DNA of 30,139 bases from JBIQLO01 sp044464175 (GCA_044464175.1 JBIQLO010000020.1:1-30139); one strand, 5' to 3'. Positions 20,847 to 29,007 are shown, counted from the stretch's first letter. Numbers and translations are program-made. The notes: generated by a model not told the origin, from the sequence alone.

Positions 20847-23321
20847 TTACTTGCCAATCCGCGGCAGGCGGCGGGGATCGGGGCTCAGCCAGGAGGGGAT
20901 CGACCCATCCAGCTTCACCCACAGCCCATATGCTGTCTTGGACTGCTCCTTGCGGAAGACAACGCGCCACACGCCCGGCTTCACTTTGCCCGCCGGCACC
21001 TTCAGCGTGGCGATTGTCCGCCCATTGCCATCCATCGTCCCGACGACCTTGCCATCGGGTCCCAGCAGATCGGCCACCGCCACCCCCAGCGAATCCCGCG
21101 TCAGCGTCACGCTGAAGGGCCCTGCCCCGGGGGGCACCCAAAAGTAGAGGCTCGGCGTGCTCTTGAGCAGCTCAATCCCACTGCGCCCCTTGGCCGTGCC
21201 AAAGGCGTAGTCGCACCCGTCGACGGACAACTGATACGCCCCGCCGCGCGAATTGACCTCCAGAAAGGCATGTTGTCCCGCCTTCAGGGTCGTCGTCAGG
21301 AACGTTCCCTGATGCACCAGCCCCTGCCCGATCACCTTCCCCTTCGCGTCGCGCAGCACATACTCCATCGTCTCGACCGCGAACGGATCGAGCGTCGGGC
21401 AGCTCACCTTCACCGACGCCTCGGCCGGGGCGTACAGCAGCACCCGGCTCTGGCCCCGCAGCGTGAAGGGCTCGGGCGCGGGCAGGTCCGCGGGCGCCTG
21501 GGCCGTCCCGTCGATCTTCAGCGCATCCACCGGCGCAGCCTGCGCCTCGGGCATCACCGGCGAAAGCGCAAGCTCGTTGGCCGGATCCCGCAGGAATTTT
21601 TCCATCTGTTCATCCGAGCGATAGAGGGGCGAGGTCTTGTCTCCCTGCCACATCTTCATCCGCCGCAGGTGCCACTGCAGGACGACCAGGCTCTGGCCGA
21701 ACATCTCCAGCCGCTTAGCCTGGGCGGGCGTCTTTTGAATTTTTTGGGCCGCCAGATACCCCTTCTCCGCCTGGGGATACCATACGGCATACACCGCCTT
21801 CAAAATCTCCGGCGTCAGGTGGTAGCGGGCATCGGGGTGCTTGAGCACATACGCCTTGACCGCCGCATCCAGCTTGCCATACAGCTCCCCGATCACCTGC
21901 CCAGCCTCCGGGCCGTAGCTCCGCTGGTAATACTCGCGTTCCAGGGCGGCCACATCCGCCTCCGGATTCCACGCCAGCTTCGCCTCCAGGTAGTTGCCCA
22001 CCCCCGCCCCGCCCCAGCCCGGATGGCCATAGACGTAGACCAGCTTCACGCCATATCCCTTGAGCTTGGGATAGATGAACTGAAGGATTTCCGTCCCCGG
22101 CGCCAGTGGAATGCCCGGCGTGACGAAGTGAGCCGGCAGGTCGTAGTATCCCAGCTGTTTGGTCCGCTGCGCCCAGCCCCCCATGACCAACTCAAAATCC
22201 TTCTGGATGTCGGGGCGGTAAAGCGTGTACCCGTAGTCGAAGCTGGGGGCCACCACCAGAAACAGATTCGGCTCCAGCGGCTCCACCGGCATCTGGGGCG
22301 GATAGAGGTAGCTGGAGTAGATATACCCCGCCACGATCCGGTCCGGCATCGCCTGGCGCACCTGCTTGGCCACCGCATTGTAGAAACTCAGGATCAGCGG
22401 CGTCCGCGACAACTCCCCGTGCGGATCCTTCTCCTCCAGCGCTTTGGTGGCCGCGCTCTGGCTCCAGCCGGGGCTGCCGTCGGAGGGGGAAAGCGAATAG
22501 CAGTAGAGGTTCGGGTTCTTCTTGAACGCCTCGATCGCCCGGCGGGCGAATTCCGCCACCAGTTCCGGGTTGGTCGTCTCCAGCTTATACCGCCCGCTCG
22601 GCTCCGGGCGCTTGCCGGCGATTTCCGGGAACCAGTCCGGATGCTCCTTGTACAACGAGGCGGGAATCGTGTGGGTCCAGTTGTGCCCGTGCGAGACCGA
22701 AATGGTTTTGCCCAGCCGCTGCCGCCGCAGCCACTGGCGCACCTCCTTCCGCTCATTCTGCACATAGGGCAGCGTCCGGCTGGCGAAGGCCGGGCCTTCG
22801 GTCCGGTCGATCTCCCCCACCTTCAGCGTCGAAACCTGCGGAACATCTTCTCCACTAGCTCCCGGCACCAGCCACCGCACCCCCACCACTTCCTCCAGAA
22901 ACCCATACACGCCGTTGAGCGTGCCGGTGGAGTCGCCCCCGGTGGCATTTCGCTGCCCGGCCGGCGTGTCCGACCCGAGGATGAACAGGTTGTCTCCCCT
23001 GGTGACGATCCGGTATCCATCCGGCGGCAGCCCCTCGCTCTTAAGCCCCGCTGCCCGGGCGGCCGCCGTCTCCCCCAGGCTGATGAAGGGCGGCTTGGCC
23101 TGCCCCTCCTCGATCTTCAACTCCGCCCCAGTCGCCTTCTTCACATACGCGCTGAGTTCATGCGCCGCCGTCCGCACTGATCCGGGCGCATCTTTGTTCA
23201 CCACGATGCGATACGCCGTCTTCCCCCCCTCCACCAGCGTCACATCCGCCGCCTGCGCCCGCCCCATGCCGACCCCCAACCCCACCACGCACAACAGCCC
23301 GAAAATCCGAGTCAACTTCAC
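20847..23321 (-). CDS. Secreted DUF4838 glycosidase-like protein, cassette 2
   Basis: An 824-residue exported protein, paralogue of the DUF4838 protein at 2061-4985. The GTG at 23321 is chosen because CGGAG lies 7 bases upstream and a signal peptide follows at once (VKLTRIFGLLCVVGLGVGMG, cleavage near AQAA). Residues about 25-150 are the glucuronidase-type N-terminal domain (AHELSAYVKKATGAELKIEE). The DUF4838 core includes SLSPSDG (276-282), SYLYPPQ and APSFDYGYTLYR, all shared with the paralogue. The C-terminal 230 residues are beta-rich (CDYAFGT, YFWVPPG, VAVADLLGPDGKV) but lack the GH2-type sugar-binding domain of the other copy. It ends cassette 2. Substrate is unknown; family context points to uronic acid-containing or otherwise complex glycans. 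Confidence 0.85.
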   Translation of the reverse strand: MKLTRIFGLLCVVGLGVGMGRAQAADVTLVEGGKTAYRIVVNKDAPGSVRTAAHELSAYVKKATGAELKIEEGQAKPPFISLGETAAARAAGLKSEGLPPDGYRIVTRGDNLFILGSDTPAGQRNATGGDSTGTLNGVYGFLEEVVGVRWLVPGASGEDVPQVSTLKVGEIDRTEGPAFASRTLPYVQNERKEVRQWLRRQRLGKTISVSHGHNWTHTIPASLYKEHPDWFPEIAGKRPEPSGRYKLETTNPELVAEFARRAIEAFKKNPNLYCYSLSPSDGSPGWSQSAATKALEEKDPHGELSRTPLILSFYNAVAKQVRQAMPDRIVAGYIYSSYLYPPQMPVEPLEPNLFLVVAPSFDYGYTLYRPDIQKDFELVMGGWAQRTKQLGYYDLPAHFVTPGIPLAPGTEILQFIYPKLKGYGVKLVYVYGHPGWGGAGVGNYLEAKLAWNPEADVAALEREYYQRSYGPEAGQVIGELYGKLDAAVKAYVLKHPDARYHLTPEILKAVYAVWYPQAEKGYLAAQKIQKTPAQAKRLEMFGQSLVVLQWHLRRMKMWQGDKTSPLYRSDEQMEKFLRDPANELALSPVMPEAQAAPVDALKIDGTAQAPADLPAPEPFTLRGQSRVLLYAPAEASVKVSCPTLDPFAVETMEYVLRDAKGKVIGQGLVHQGTFLTTTLKAGQHAFLEVNSRGGAYQLSVDGCDYAFGTAKGRSGIELLKSTPSLYFWVPPGAGPFSVTLTRDSLGVAVADLLGPDGKVVGTMDGNGRTIATLKVPAGKVKPGVWRVVFRKEQSKTAYGLWVKLDGSIPSWLSPDPRRLPRIGK

Positions 23322-23350
23322 GATAGAACTCCGGTGATTCGCTTTGGCTC

Positions 23351-23375
23351 CCTCCCCCGGCACACCCGGGGGAGG
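23351..23375. repeat. Perfect hairpin between cassette 2 pseudopilin and DUF4838 genes
   Basis: CCTCCCCCGG (23351-23360) and CCGGGGGAGG (23366-23375) form a 10-bp GC-rich stem around CACAC. No T-run follows on either strand, so an mRNA-stabilising or translation-tuning role is more likely than full termination. It could equally be a mobile palindromic element. Confidence 0.75.
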
Positions 23376-23409
23376 AAACAGAGGACCGAGCGGGATTTGC
23401 CCACCCCGC

Positions 23410-24135
23410 TTACCGCACGTAAATATCTCCCCAGAACGCCGTCTTCTTCTTGAAGTCGGCCTCAAACTGCTTCTTCGACACCGCCTTCACGTGCCCATCC
23501 AGAAACAGCACGTTGTTGGCCCCGTTGTGCGGAAAGACCAGGCGCGTCAGGAACGTGCTGTCCCCGGTCGGCCCCACCGACTTGGACGCCGGCGCGGCCG
23601 GATCGTAGTACCATCCTTTGTCCGGGTCGGCCGTCAGCCCTGACGAACCGTCATACACCGCCGCCGTTTCGCTGGCGTTCTTGATATAGGAGATGCGCGG
23701 CACCTGCGCCTCGCGCTTGAGCGAAAATGTCGCATCGGTGTTGTAGTCCCACACCAGTTGATAGTTGAACGTGTACGTCCGGTGTAAGTTCCACGCCCAC
23801 GTGGGGCGAACCTGCTGCAGCGTCGGGCAGCTCAGGATCGTATCCTGGAGGGCCGGCTTGATGTCCTTGAGCCCCAGGTAATAACCCACGCCGTAATACG
23901 GATACGCCGTCGACTGGGGCTGATCCCACAACAACCGCGCCGGGAACGCCCCCCTCTGGTCCTGCAGGTACATGCTCAGCCCCTGCCCGATCTGCCGCAG
24001 TTGTGAAGCGCATTTCACCGCGTTGGCCGCTTCGCGCGCCTTGTTCAAGGCCGGCAGCAGCATTGCGATGAGGACCGCTATGATCCCGATGACCACCAGC
24101 AGCTCCACCAGCGTGAATCCATGTCTTTTAGCCAT
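23410..24135 (-). CDS. Prepilin-like protein (pseudopilin) of the H-X9-DG type, cassette 2
   Basis: A 241-residue protein with leader MAKRHG, predicted cleavage before FTLVE, Glu at mature position 5 and helix LLVVIGIIAVLIAMLLPALN, followed by KAREAANAVKCASQLRQIG. The C-terminal motif is HNGANNVLFLDG (His, nine residues, DG). The ATG at 24135 has AGGAG 5 bases upstream, and the family's N terminus starts there; an upstream in-frame GTG at 24174 would add 13 unrelated residues. It begins 35 bases after the LacI gene and is followed 88 bases later by the DUF4838 gene. Gene order is the same as in cassette 1. Confidence 0.9.
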   Translation of the reverse strand: MAKRHGFTLVELLVVIGIIAVLIAMLLPALNKAREAANAVKCASQLRQIGQGLSMYLQDQRGAFPARLLWDQPQSTAYPYYGVGYYLGLKDIKPALQDTILSCPTLQQVRPTWAWNLHRTYTFNYQLVWDYNTDATFSLKREAQVPRISYIKNASETAAVYDGSSGLTADPDKGWYYDPAAPASKSVGPTGDSTFLTRLVFPHNGANNVLFLDGHVKAVSKKQFEADFKKKTAFWGDIYVR

Positions 24136-24170
24136 GACCGCTCCTGAAAAAAACGTCTCCCCACCGATTC

Positions 24171-25241
24171 TCACCGCTCAACTCCGGATTCGCAATTCTC
24201 TCCGCCCGCCGATTCCCGCCAGACAAACCGCATGTCGATCCGTCGCCGCACCGGCGGGGCCTGCGGCCGCTCCAGCCGCCCGAAGACCATCTCCTCGATA
24301 CACTGCGCCACCTCCGCCGGACGCCGGTCCACGCTCGCCAGCGCCGGCCGGTAGAGCGCGGCCTCCGTGGAATCATTGGCGCCGATCACCGCCACATCCA
24401 CCGGCACCTGAAGTCCCCGTTCTTCCAGAAACCGGATCGTCGCCATCGCCCCCACATCCACCCCGCACACCACCGCATCCACATCCACCCCCCCGGCGAA
24501 TCGCGCTTCCAGCGCCTCCCGGTACGCCTGGGCCAGCCCCGAGTACTCCACCATCCGCAGGTCGATCACCGATCCGGCATCCACCTGCATCCCGTGCCGC
24601 CGGCACCGCGCCAGAAATACCTCCTCCTTGGGGCGCACGCCGTTCCACGCCGTTAGAACGATCGCCGGCCGGCGACGCCCCGTGGCCGCCAGGTGATCCA
24701 CGATCGCCTCCAGCGCCCGATACGAATTGAGCATCAGCAGGTCCCCTCGGAACCGCGGATCATCTTCCGGCCCCACCGCCACCACGGCCGAAAATGCACT
24801 GATGCCATCCAGTTCCTGCGTCATCGAGCAATGGGGATCGCTCCAGAAGACCAACCCGTCCACGCGTCGGTCCGTCCAGTCACGCAGCACGCTCCCCATC
24901 GCCTCCCCGACCGCGGCCACATTCGCCTGATAGACCGCATACCCCCGCTGTCGGATTTGCTGGTAAAGACGCCGCCCCGTCTCGATCGCCCAGGGCGCAT
25001 GCAGCGGCCAGACCACCCCAATCGACCGCGTGGCCGCCCCGCGCAATCCCGCCGCCAGCGGGTTGGGGCGATAGCCGATCTGGTCGGCCATTTCAAAAAT
25101 ACGTTGGCGCGTGAGTCCTGAAACCGCCCCCTTGCCCGAAAAGGCCCGGGAGACGGTCATTTGACTGATCCCCAGCCGCCGCGCCACCTGCCGCGCGTTG
25201 GCCTGGGACCGAACGGGAGATGCCTGCCCAACCGCCTTCAT
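24171..25241 (-). CDS. LacI-family transcriptional regulator, cassette 2
   Basis: A 356-residue regulator with a 15-residue N-terminal extension, then the LacI helix-turn-helix and hinge (residues about 16-70: ARQVARRLGISQMTVSRAFS, RQRIFEMADQIGYRPNPLA). The remainder is the effector-binding domain (RSIGVVWPLHAPW, DGLVFWSDP, VDVAVIGANDST, ALASVDRRPAEV). The recognition helix MTVSRAFSG is close to the classic LacI form, unlike the cassette 1 regulator, so the two probably read different operators. CAGGTG lies upstream of the ATG as a moderate SD site. A promoter and a central-CG operator candidate lie in the divergent region shared with the GntR gene. The likely targets are its own cassette; the ligand is unknown. 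Confidence 0.93.
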   Translation of the reverse strand: MKAVGQASPVRSQANARQVARRLGISQMTVSRAFSGKGAVSGLTRQRIFEMADQIGYRPNPLAAGLRGAATRSIGVVWPLHAPWAIETGRRLYQQIRQRGYAVYQANVAAVGEAMGSVLRDWTDRRVDGLVFWSDPHCSMTQELDGISAFSAVVAVGPEDDPRFRGDLLMLNSYRALEAIVDHLAATGRRRPAIVLTAWNGVRPKEEVFLARCRRHGMQVDAGSVIDLRMVEYSGLAQAYREALEARFAGGVDVDAVVCGVDVGAMATIRFLEERGLQVPVDVAVIGANDSTEAALYRPALASVDRRPAEVAQCIEEMVFGRLERPQAPPVRRRIDMRFVWRESAGGENCESGVER

Positions 25242-25273
25242 GGAACACCTGCCATAAAGCCACCGGACCCAAT

Positions 25274-25287
25274 GATAACGTAAACAT
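25274..25287. promoter_or_regulatory. Candidate autoregulatory operator of the cassette 2 LacI regulator
   Basis: TGATAACGTAAACA is a 14-base imperfect palindrome (five of seven pairs) centred on CG, with the outer TG...CA common in LacI-family operators. It overlaps the predicted transcription start of the LacI gene. Confidence 0.5.
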
Positions 25288-25316
25288 CCTACCCGCCCCT
25301 CCCACGCCCCGTCAAT
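25287..25316 (-). promoter_or_regulatory. Promoter of cassette 2
   Basis: On the minus strand TTGACG (25316-25311) is followed by 18 bases and TAGGAT (25292-25287). The -35 box is identical to that of the cassette 1 promoter. The predicted leader is about 40 bases. Confidence 0.5.
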
Positions 25317-25408
25317 GAAAAAATGGAGTCGGGTTCATCCAAAATCCACCTGGGATCGGGGCAGATTTCGCAGGAAATAAAACCTCTTTCTCTCTTGCCC
25401 TCCTCCCC

Positions 25409-25435
25409 TGATGTAATTACCTTCCAAGTGCATCA
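25409..25435 (+). promoter_or_regulatory. Candidate operator upstream of the GntR gene
   Basis: TGATGTAATTA (25409-25419) is followed by CATCA at 25431-25435. The 11-base core is identical to the site upstream of cassette 3. It lies 31 bases before the GntR start codon, a position that fits autoregulation. Confidence 0.45.
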
Positions 25436-25450
25436 TTTCGAGGAAACTTA

Positions 25451-26530
25451 ATGGACCGCATCACGCAGCTCCTCCGAGATCGCATCGAATCCGGCCAGTG
25501 GCTCCCCGCCCATCGCCTGCCCACGGAGAAGGAACTGGCCGCCGAGCTGAACGTCTCCCCCGCCACCATCCAGCGCGCCATGGGACGGCTGCAGGAGGCC
25601 GGGCTGATCCGTGCCCGCCGCGGCTCGGGGCGGTTTGTCAGCGACCGGGTCCCCCTTCAGCGCACGCGCGAGATCATGCTCATCATCGCCCGCCCCACCC
25701 ACCTGTTCTATCCCGCCATGATCGCCATCGGGCGCGGCATCGCCCCGGTCATCGAGGAGCGCGGCTACCATCTTAAAAGCTGGGCCCTCCAGTCCGCCGA
25801 CGATGCCCCCCCGGCCCGCATCGCCTGGGACAACCTCCTCCAGTCCGGGCGCATTGAGGGGCTGATCGTGGCCACCCAGCAGATTCCCCGCGACTGGCTC
25901 GCAGCTGCGGCCGAGAAAATCCCCGTCGTCTGGGTCCATCCCATCGCCCGACCCCCGCGCCTCAGCAGCGTCGCCATCGACTATCTCGGCGGCGCGTTCC
26001 AGGCCGGACGGCATCTGGTGGAGCTACATCACCGCCACATCGCCCTGCTGACCACCCGCATCGACGATTTCATCGCCCAGACCCAGTTTGACGGCCTGCG
26101 CCTGGCCATGCTCGACCTGCTCCACGTCGGCCAAGGGCGACTGGATGTGCTGCGCTGCTCGGACCAGTCCTCCATTGAGGAGGGGCGCCGCTTGGCCGCC
26201 CAATGGCTCCAGATGCCCCCCGACCGCCGCGCCACCGCCGTCCTCAGCGGCTCCGATGAACTGACCCAGGGCTTCTACGAGGCCGTCACCGCCGCGGGCG
26301 TGCGCATCCCCCGCGACCTCTCCCTGATCGGCTGGAACGACCTGATCACCGCCCAGCAGATTCCCATCCCCCTCACCTCCGTCCGCGTCCATTTCGAGGA
26401 GGGGGGCCGCCGCAGCGCCCACCAGCTCATCGACATGATCGAAGACCCGGACCATTTCCCCGAGCCCCAGCGCGTCGATTCCGAGCTGATCATCCGCGAC
26501 TCCACCCGGCCCCTCTTGCGCCCCCACTGA
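25451..26530 (+). CDS. GntR-type regulator with LacI-like sensor domain (AraR-like architecture)
   Basis: A 359-residue protein. Residues 1-64 are a GntR winged helix-turn-helix (ITQLLRDRIESGQWLPAHRL, then TEKELAAELNVSPATIQRAM, then RARRGSGRFVS in the wing). Residues about 75-359 are a LacI-type periplasmic-binding fold (IEGLIVATQQIP, HIALLTTRIDDF, GWNDLITAQQIPIPLTSVR). This arrangement is that of AraR-like sugar-responsive repressors. GAGGAA precedes the ATG at a good distance. The gene is divergent from the cassette 2 LacI gene with a 209-base spacer. An 11-base motif before it recurs upstream of cassette 3, so it may control that cassette as well as itself. The ligand is not known. Confidence 0.92.
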   Translation: MDRITQLLRDRIESGQWLPAHRLPTEKELAAELNVSPATIQRAMGRLQEAGLIRARRGSGRFVSDRVPLQRTREIMLIIARPTHLFYPAMIAIGRGIAPVIEERGYHLKSWALQSADDAPPARIAWDNLLQSGRIEGLIVATQQIPRDWLAAAAEKIPVVWVHPIARPPRLSSVAIDYLGGAFQAGRHLVELHHRHIALLTTRIDDFIAQTQFDGLRLAMLDLLHVGQGRLDVLRCSDQSSIEEGRRLAAQWLQMPPDRRATAVLSGSDELTQGFYEAVTAAGVRIPRDLSLIGWNDLITAQQIPIPLTSVRVHFEEGGRRSAHQLIDMIEDPDHFPEPQRVDSELIIRDSTRPLLRPH

Positions 26531-26615
26531 ACGCGGACCCCGCCCCTTCCGTACAAAACAATAACCGGGTACGCTACACCCGACCCGAAAGAGGAAGGCT
26601 CAAACCGGAACAATC

Positions 26616-26969
26616 ATGGAACCCACAGAACCCACCACCCCCACCATTCAGTACGATGATTTTGCCAAGATCGACCTGCGCGTCGCCACGGTGCTGGAAT
26701 GCCAGCCCCACCCCAACGCCGACAAGCTGCTGCTGCTGAAGATCGATCTGGGCAACGAGCAGCGCCAGTTGTGCGCGGGGCTCAAGCAGCACTACGCCCC
26801 CGAGTCGCTGGTCGGCAAGCAGATCATCGTCGTGGCCAACCTCGCCCCCCGCACCATGCGCGGGCAGGTCAGCCAGGGCATGCTCCTGGCCGCCACCGAT
26901 GCCCAGGCCAACCGTGTCATCGTCCTCAACCCTTCCGAACCCGTCCCGGCCGGAAGTAAAGTGTCGTAG
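26616..26969 (+). CDS. Stand-alone tRNA-binding domain protein (MetG C-terminal/CsaA-like)
   Basis: A 117-residue OB-fold protein. The sequence YDDFAKIDLRVATVLECQPH, then NADKLLLLKIDLG, then LAPRTMRGQVSQGMLLAA is the tRNA-binding domain found at the C terminus of many methionyl-tRNA synthetases and in free proteins such as CsaA. As a separate protein it may dimerise and assist a truncated MetRS, or act as a chaperone-like factor. The MetG-type match over the full length makes the first more likely. The ATG lacks a good SD site; GAGGAAGG is about 20 bases upstream. The last codons (TCG TAG) form the start of a palindromic element. recN follows 61 bases later. Confidence 0.88.
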   Translation: MEPTEPTTPTIQYDDFAKIDLRVATVLECQPHPNADKLLLLKIDLGNEQRQLCAGLKQHYAPESLVGKQIIVVANLAPRTMRGQVSQGMLLAATDAQANRVIVLNPSEPVPAGSKVS

Positions 26970-26993
26970 GGTCCGCTTCAGCGGACCGGTCCG
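26965..26993. repeat. CGTAGG-type palindromic element between the tRNA-binding and recN genes
   Basis: CGTAGG (26965-26970) runs into a perfect 8-bp hairpin GGTCCGCT-TC-AGCGGACC (26970-26987), followed by a second GGTCCG. The TAG of the upstream gene (26967-26969) is part of the element. Confidence 0.75.
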
Positions 26994-27030
26994 TGAGCAT
27001 CTGCATCCTGGCCTTCGTGCCTCCGGAATC

Positions 27031-28764
27031 ATGCTTCGCGAACTCCACATCTCCAACCTCGCGGTCATCGCCGACGCCCGCATCGAACTGGCTTCGGGCC
27101 TGAACGGCTTCACCGGCGCCACCGGCGCGGGCAAAAGCCTCGTCCTGGGCGCGCTGGAAATGCTCCTGGGGCTGCGCGGCGGCGCGGAAATGCTCCGCCC
27201 CGGCGCCGATGAAGGGCGCGTCAGCGGGCTGTTCGACCTGCGCGATCCGGCCATCCTGGCCGAAATCGAACGCGCCACCGACATCCCTGTCTCCGCCGAC
27301 GGCGGCGAACTGCTCATCACCCGCCGCATCTACGCCAGCGGACGCGGCTCGGTCAGTCTCAACGGCCAGCCGATCACCCTCGGCATGCTCAAGGGCGCGG
27401 CCGAGCTCCTCGTCGACGTTCACGGCCAGCACGACCACCAATTCCTCCTCAAACCGGCCAACCAGCTCCAACTGCTCGATCAGTTCGGCCAACTGGAACC
27501 CCTGCGCGCCCAATACCAGGAGGTCTATCAAAAACTCCAATCCATCCGCCAGCGCATGGAGGAGTTGGCCGCCAACCAGGCCCTGCGCGACCAGCAACTG
27601 GAGCTCTACCGCTTCCAGGCCGCCGAAATCGACGCCGCCGATGTTCAACCGGGCGAATACGAGGAACTGGGCGCCCGCGCATCGGTTCTGGGCAACCTGG
27701 AAAAACTCAAGAAGGAGGCCGGCGCCACCCACGCGGCCTTGTATGAAATCGACGGCGCGGTGCTGGAACGACTCAAGGGCATGGCCGCCGTCCTGGCCGA
27801 ACTGGCGACCCTGGACCAGAGCCTCGACCCGATCAGCCGCTCCCTGCACGAGGCCACGATCAACCTGGAGGAAACCGCCTTTGACCTTTCCCGCTACCTG
27901 GGCCGGCTCGACCTGGACCCGGGTGAACTGGCCGAGGTGAACGACCGCCTCAACACCCTCAACCGCCTGATGAGCAAGTACGGCGACACCACCGAGGAGG
28001 TGCTGGCCTACCGGCAGGAGATCGGGCGGAAAATCGCCGAGCTGGAACGGGCCGGCGATGACCTGACCACACTGGAAAAGGAACTCGCCCCCGTGAGCCA
28101 GAAACTCAACACCCTGGGCCAATCCCTCACCCAACAGCGCCAGGCGGCCGCCGAAAAACTCACCCCCCTCATTGAGGCCCAACTGGCCGAACTGGGCATG
28201 GAAAAAGCCCGCTTCACCATCGTCTTCAACGCTGCAGGCGGGGTCGTTGACCCCGCAACGCCCGCGAAATCCCCCACCCCCACCGGTTTCGACACCATCG
28301 AATTCATCGCCCAGACCAACCCCGGCCAACTCGCCCAGCCCCTGCGCAAAATCGCCTCCGGCGGGGAATTGAGCCGGATCATGCTCGCCTTAAAAGGCAT
28401 CCTCGCCGGCGGCGGGCGCGTCAGCGTGCTGGTCTTCGACGAGATCGACGCCAACGTCGGCGGCCGCCTCGGCGCCGTCATCGGCAAAAAGCTCCGCGCC
28501 CTGGCCGACCACCACCAGGTCTTGTGCATCACCCACCTCCCCCAGATCGCCGCCTACGCTGACCGCCACCTGACCGTCCGCAAAAACGTCGTCGGCGACC
28601 AGACCCAAACCACCGTCCGCGTCATGGAAGGCGAGGAGCGCATCGAGGAACTGGCCGAAATGATCGGCGGCCACCGCATCACCGACGTCACCCGCGCCCA
28701 GGCCCGCGAACTGCTCGAAGCCGCCAAAGAAAAACCCAAACGCCGCCGCGACAAAGCCGGCTGA
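27031..28764 (+). CDS. recN: DNA repair protein RecN
   Basis: RecN is an SMC-like ATPase that acts early in recombinational repair of DNA double-strand breaks. The 577-residue product starts with the family's MLRELHISNLAVI; the start at 27031 is chosen on this basis, since an in-frame extension back to 26899 would overlap the upstream gene and is not RecN-like. The Walker A motif GATGAGKS lies near residues 30-37. A coiled-coil region spans roughly residues 155-380. The ABC signature ASGGELSRIMLALK and Walker B VLVFDEIDANVGG are in the C-terminal third, followed by CITHLPQIAAYAD. The lysine-rich C terminus is normal. Only a weak GGA precedes the ATG. It is probably cotranscribed with the tRNA-binding-domain gene. 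No LexA-type box was recognised. Confidence 0.96.
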   Translation: MLRELHISNLAVIADARIELASGLNGFTGATGAGKSLVLGALEMLLGLRGGAEMLRPGADEGRVSGLFDLRDPAILAEIERATDIPVSADGGELLITRRIYASGRGSVSLNGQPITLGMLKGAAELLVDVHGQHDHQFLLKPANQLQLLDQFGQLEPLRAQYQEVYQKLQSIRQRMEELAANQALRDQQLELYRFQAAEIDAADVQPGEYEELGARASVLGNLEKLKKEAGATHAALYEIDGAVLERLKGMAAVLAELATLDQSLDPISRSLHEATINLEETAFDLSRYLGRLDLDPGELAEVNDRLNTLNRLMSKYGDTTEEVLAYRQEIGRKIAELERAGDDLTTLEKELAPVSQKLNTLGQSLTQQRQAAAEKLTPLIEAQLAELGMEKARFTIVFNAAGGVVDPATPAKSPTPTGFDTIEFIAQTNPGQLAQPLRKIASGGELSRIMLALKGILAGGGRVSVLVFDEIDANVGGRLGAVIGKKLRALADHHQVLCITHLPQIAAYADRHLTVRKNVVGDQTQTTVRVMEGEERIEELAEMIGGHRITDVTRAQARELLEAAKEKPKRRRDKAG

Positions 28765-28790
28765 TCCCCTTTTGCCCGCAACCCCCGAAG

Positions 28791-28844
28791 CCTCCCGCCT
28801 CTCCCCCGGGGGAGAGGCCGCCCGCGCAGCGGCGGGTGAGGGGG
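28791..28844. repeat. Double palindrome downstream of recN
   Basis: CCTCTCCCCCGGGGGAGAGG (28798-28817) is a perfect 20-base palindrome. It is followed at once by an imperfect GC hairpin (CCGCC ... GGCGG, 28818-28835) and GTGAGGGGG. This form resembles palindromic repeats common in many GC-rich bacterial genomes. It could protect or end the recN transcript, though no T-run follows. Confidence 0.75.
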
Positions 28845-28972
28845 AAGCGCCACCCAACCCAAAACATCCCCAATGGCAAGGCCGCTCTTCATCGCGTCAA
28901 CCGCAAGGTCGGCTTTAGCCGCCACTTTCGCATCTGCCCGCGTCTAAGGTTCCCCCTGCCCCCAAATCCACC

Positions 28973-29001
28973 TTGGCATTCTACCCCCCGCAAATTATCC
29001 T
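28973..29001 (+). promoter_or_regulatory. Aldo/keto reductase promoter, predicted leaderless transcript
   Basis: TTGGCA (28973-28978), a 17-base spacer and TATCCT (28996-29001) lie directly upstream. Only 6 bases (ACCCTC) separate the -10 box from the ATG at 29008, and there is no SD site. Transcription should begin at or next to the start codon. Confidence 0.6.
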
Positions 29002-29007
29002 ACCCTC

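Noticed and set aside
26926..28329. 467-codon minus-strand frame opposite recN
   Set aside because: recN is unmistakable on the plus strand with Walker A, Walker B and ABC signature motifs, and the opposite frame has no family features.
28798..28817. Rho-independent terminator after recN
   Set aside because: The 20-base palindrome is strong but no T-run follows on either strand, so it is listed as a repeat instead.
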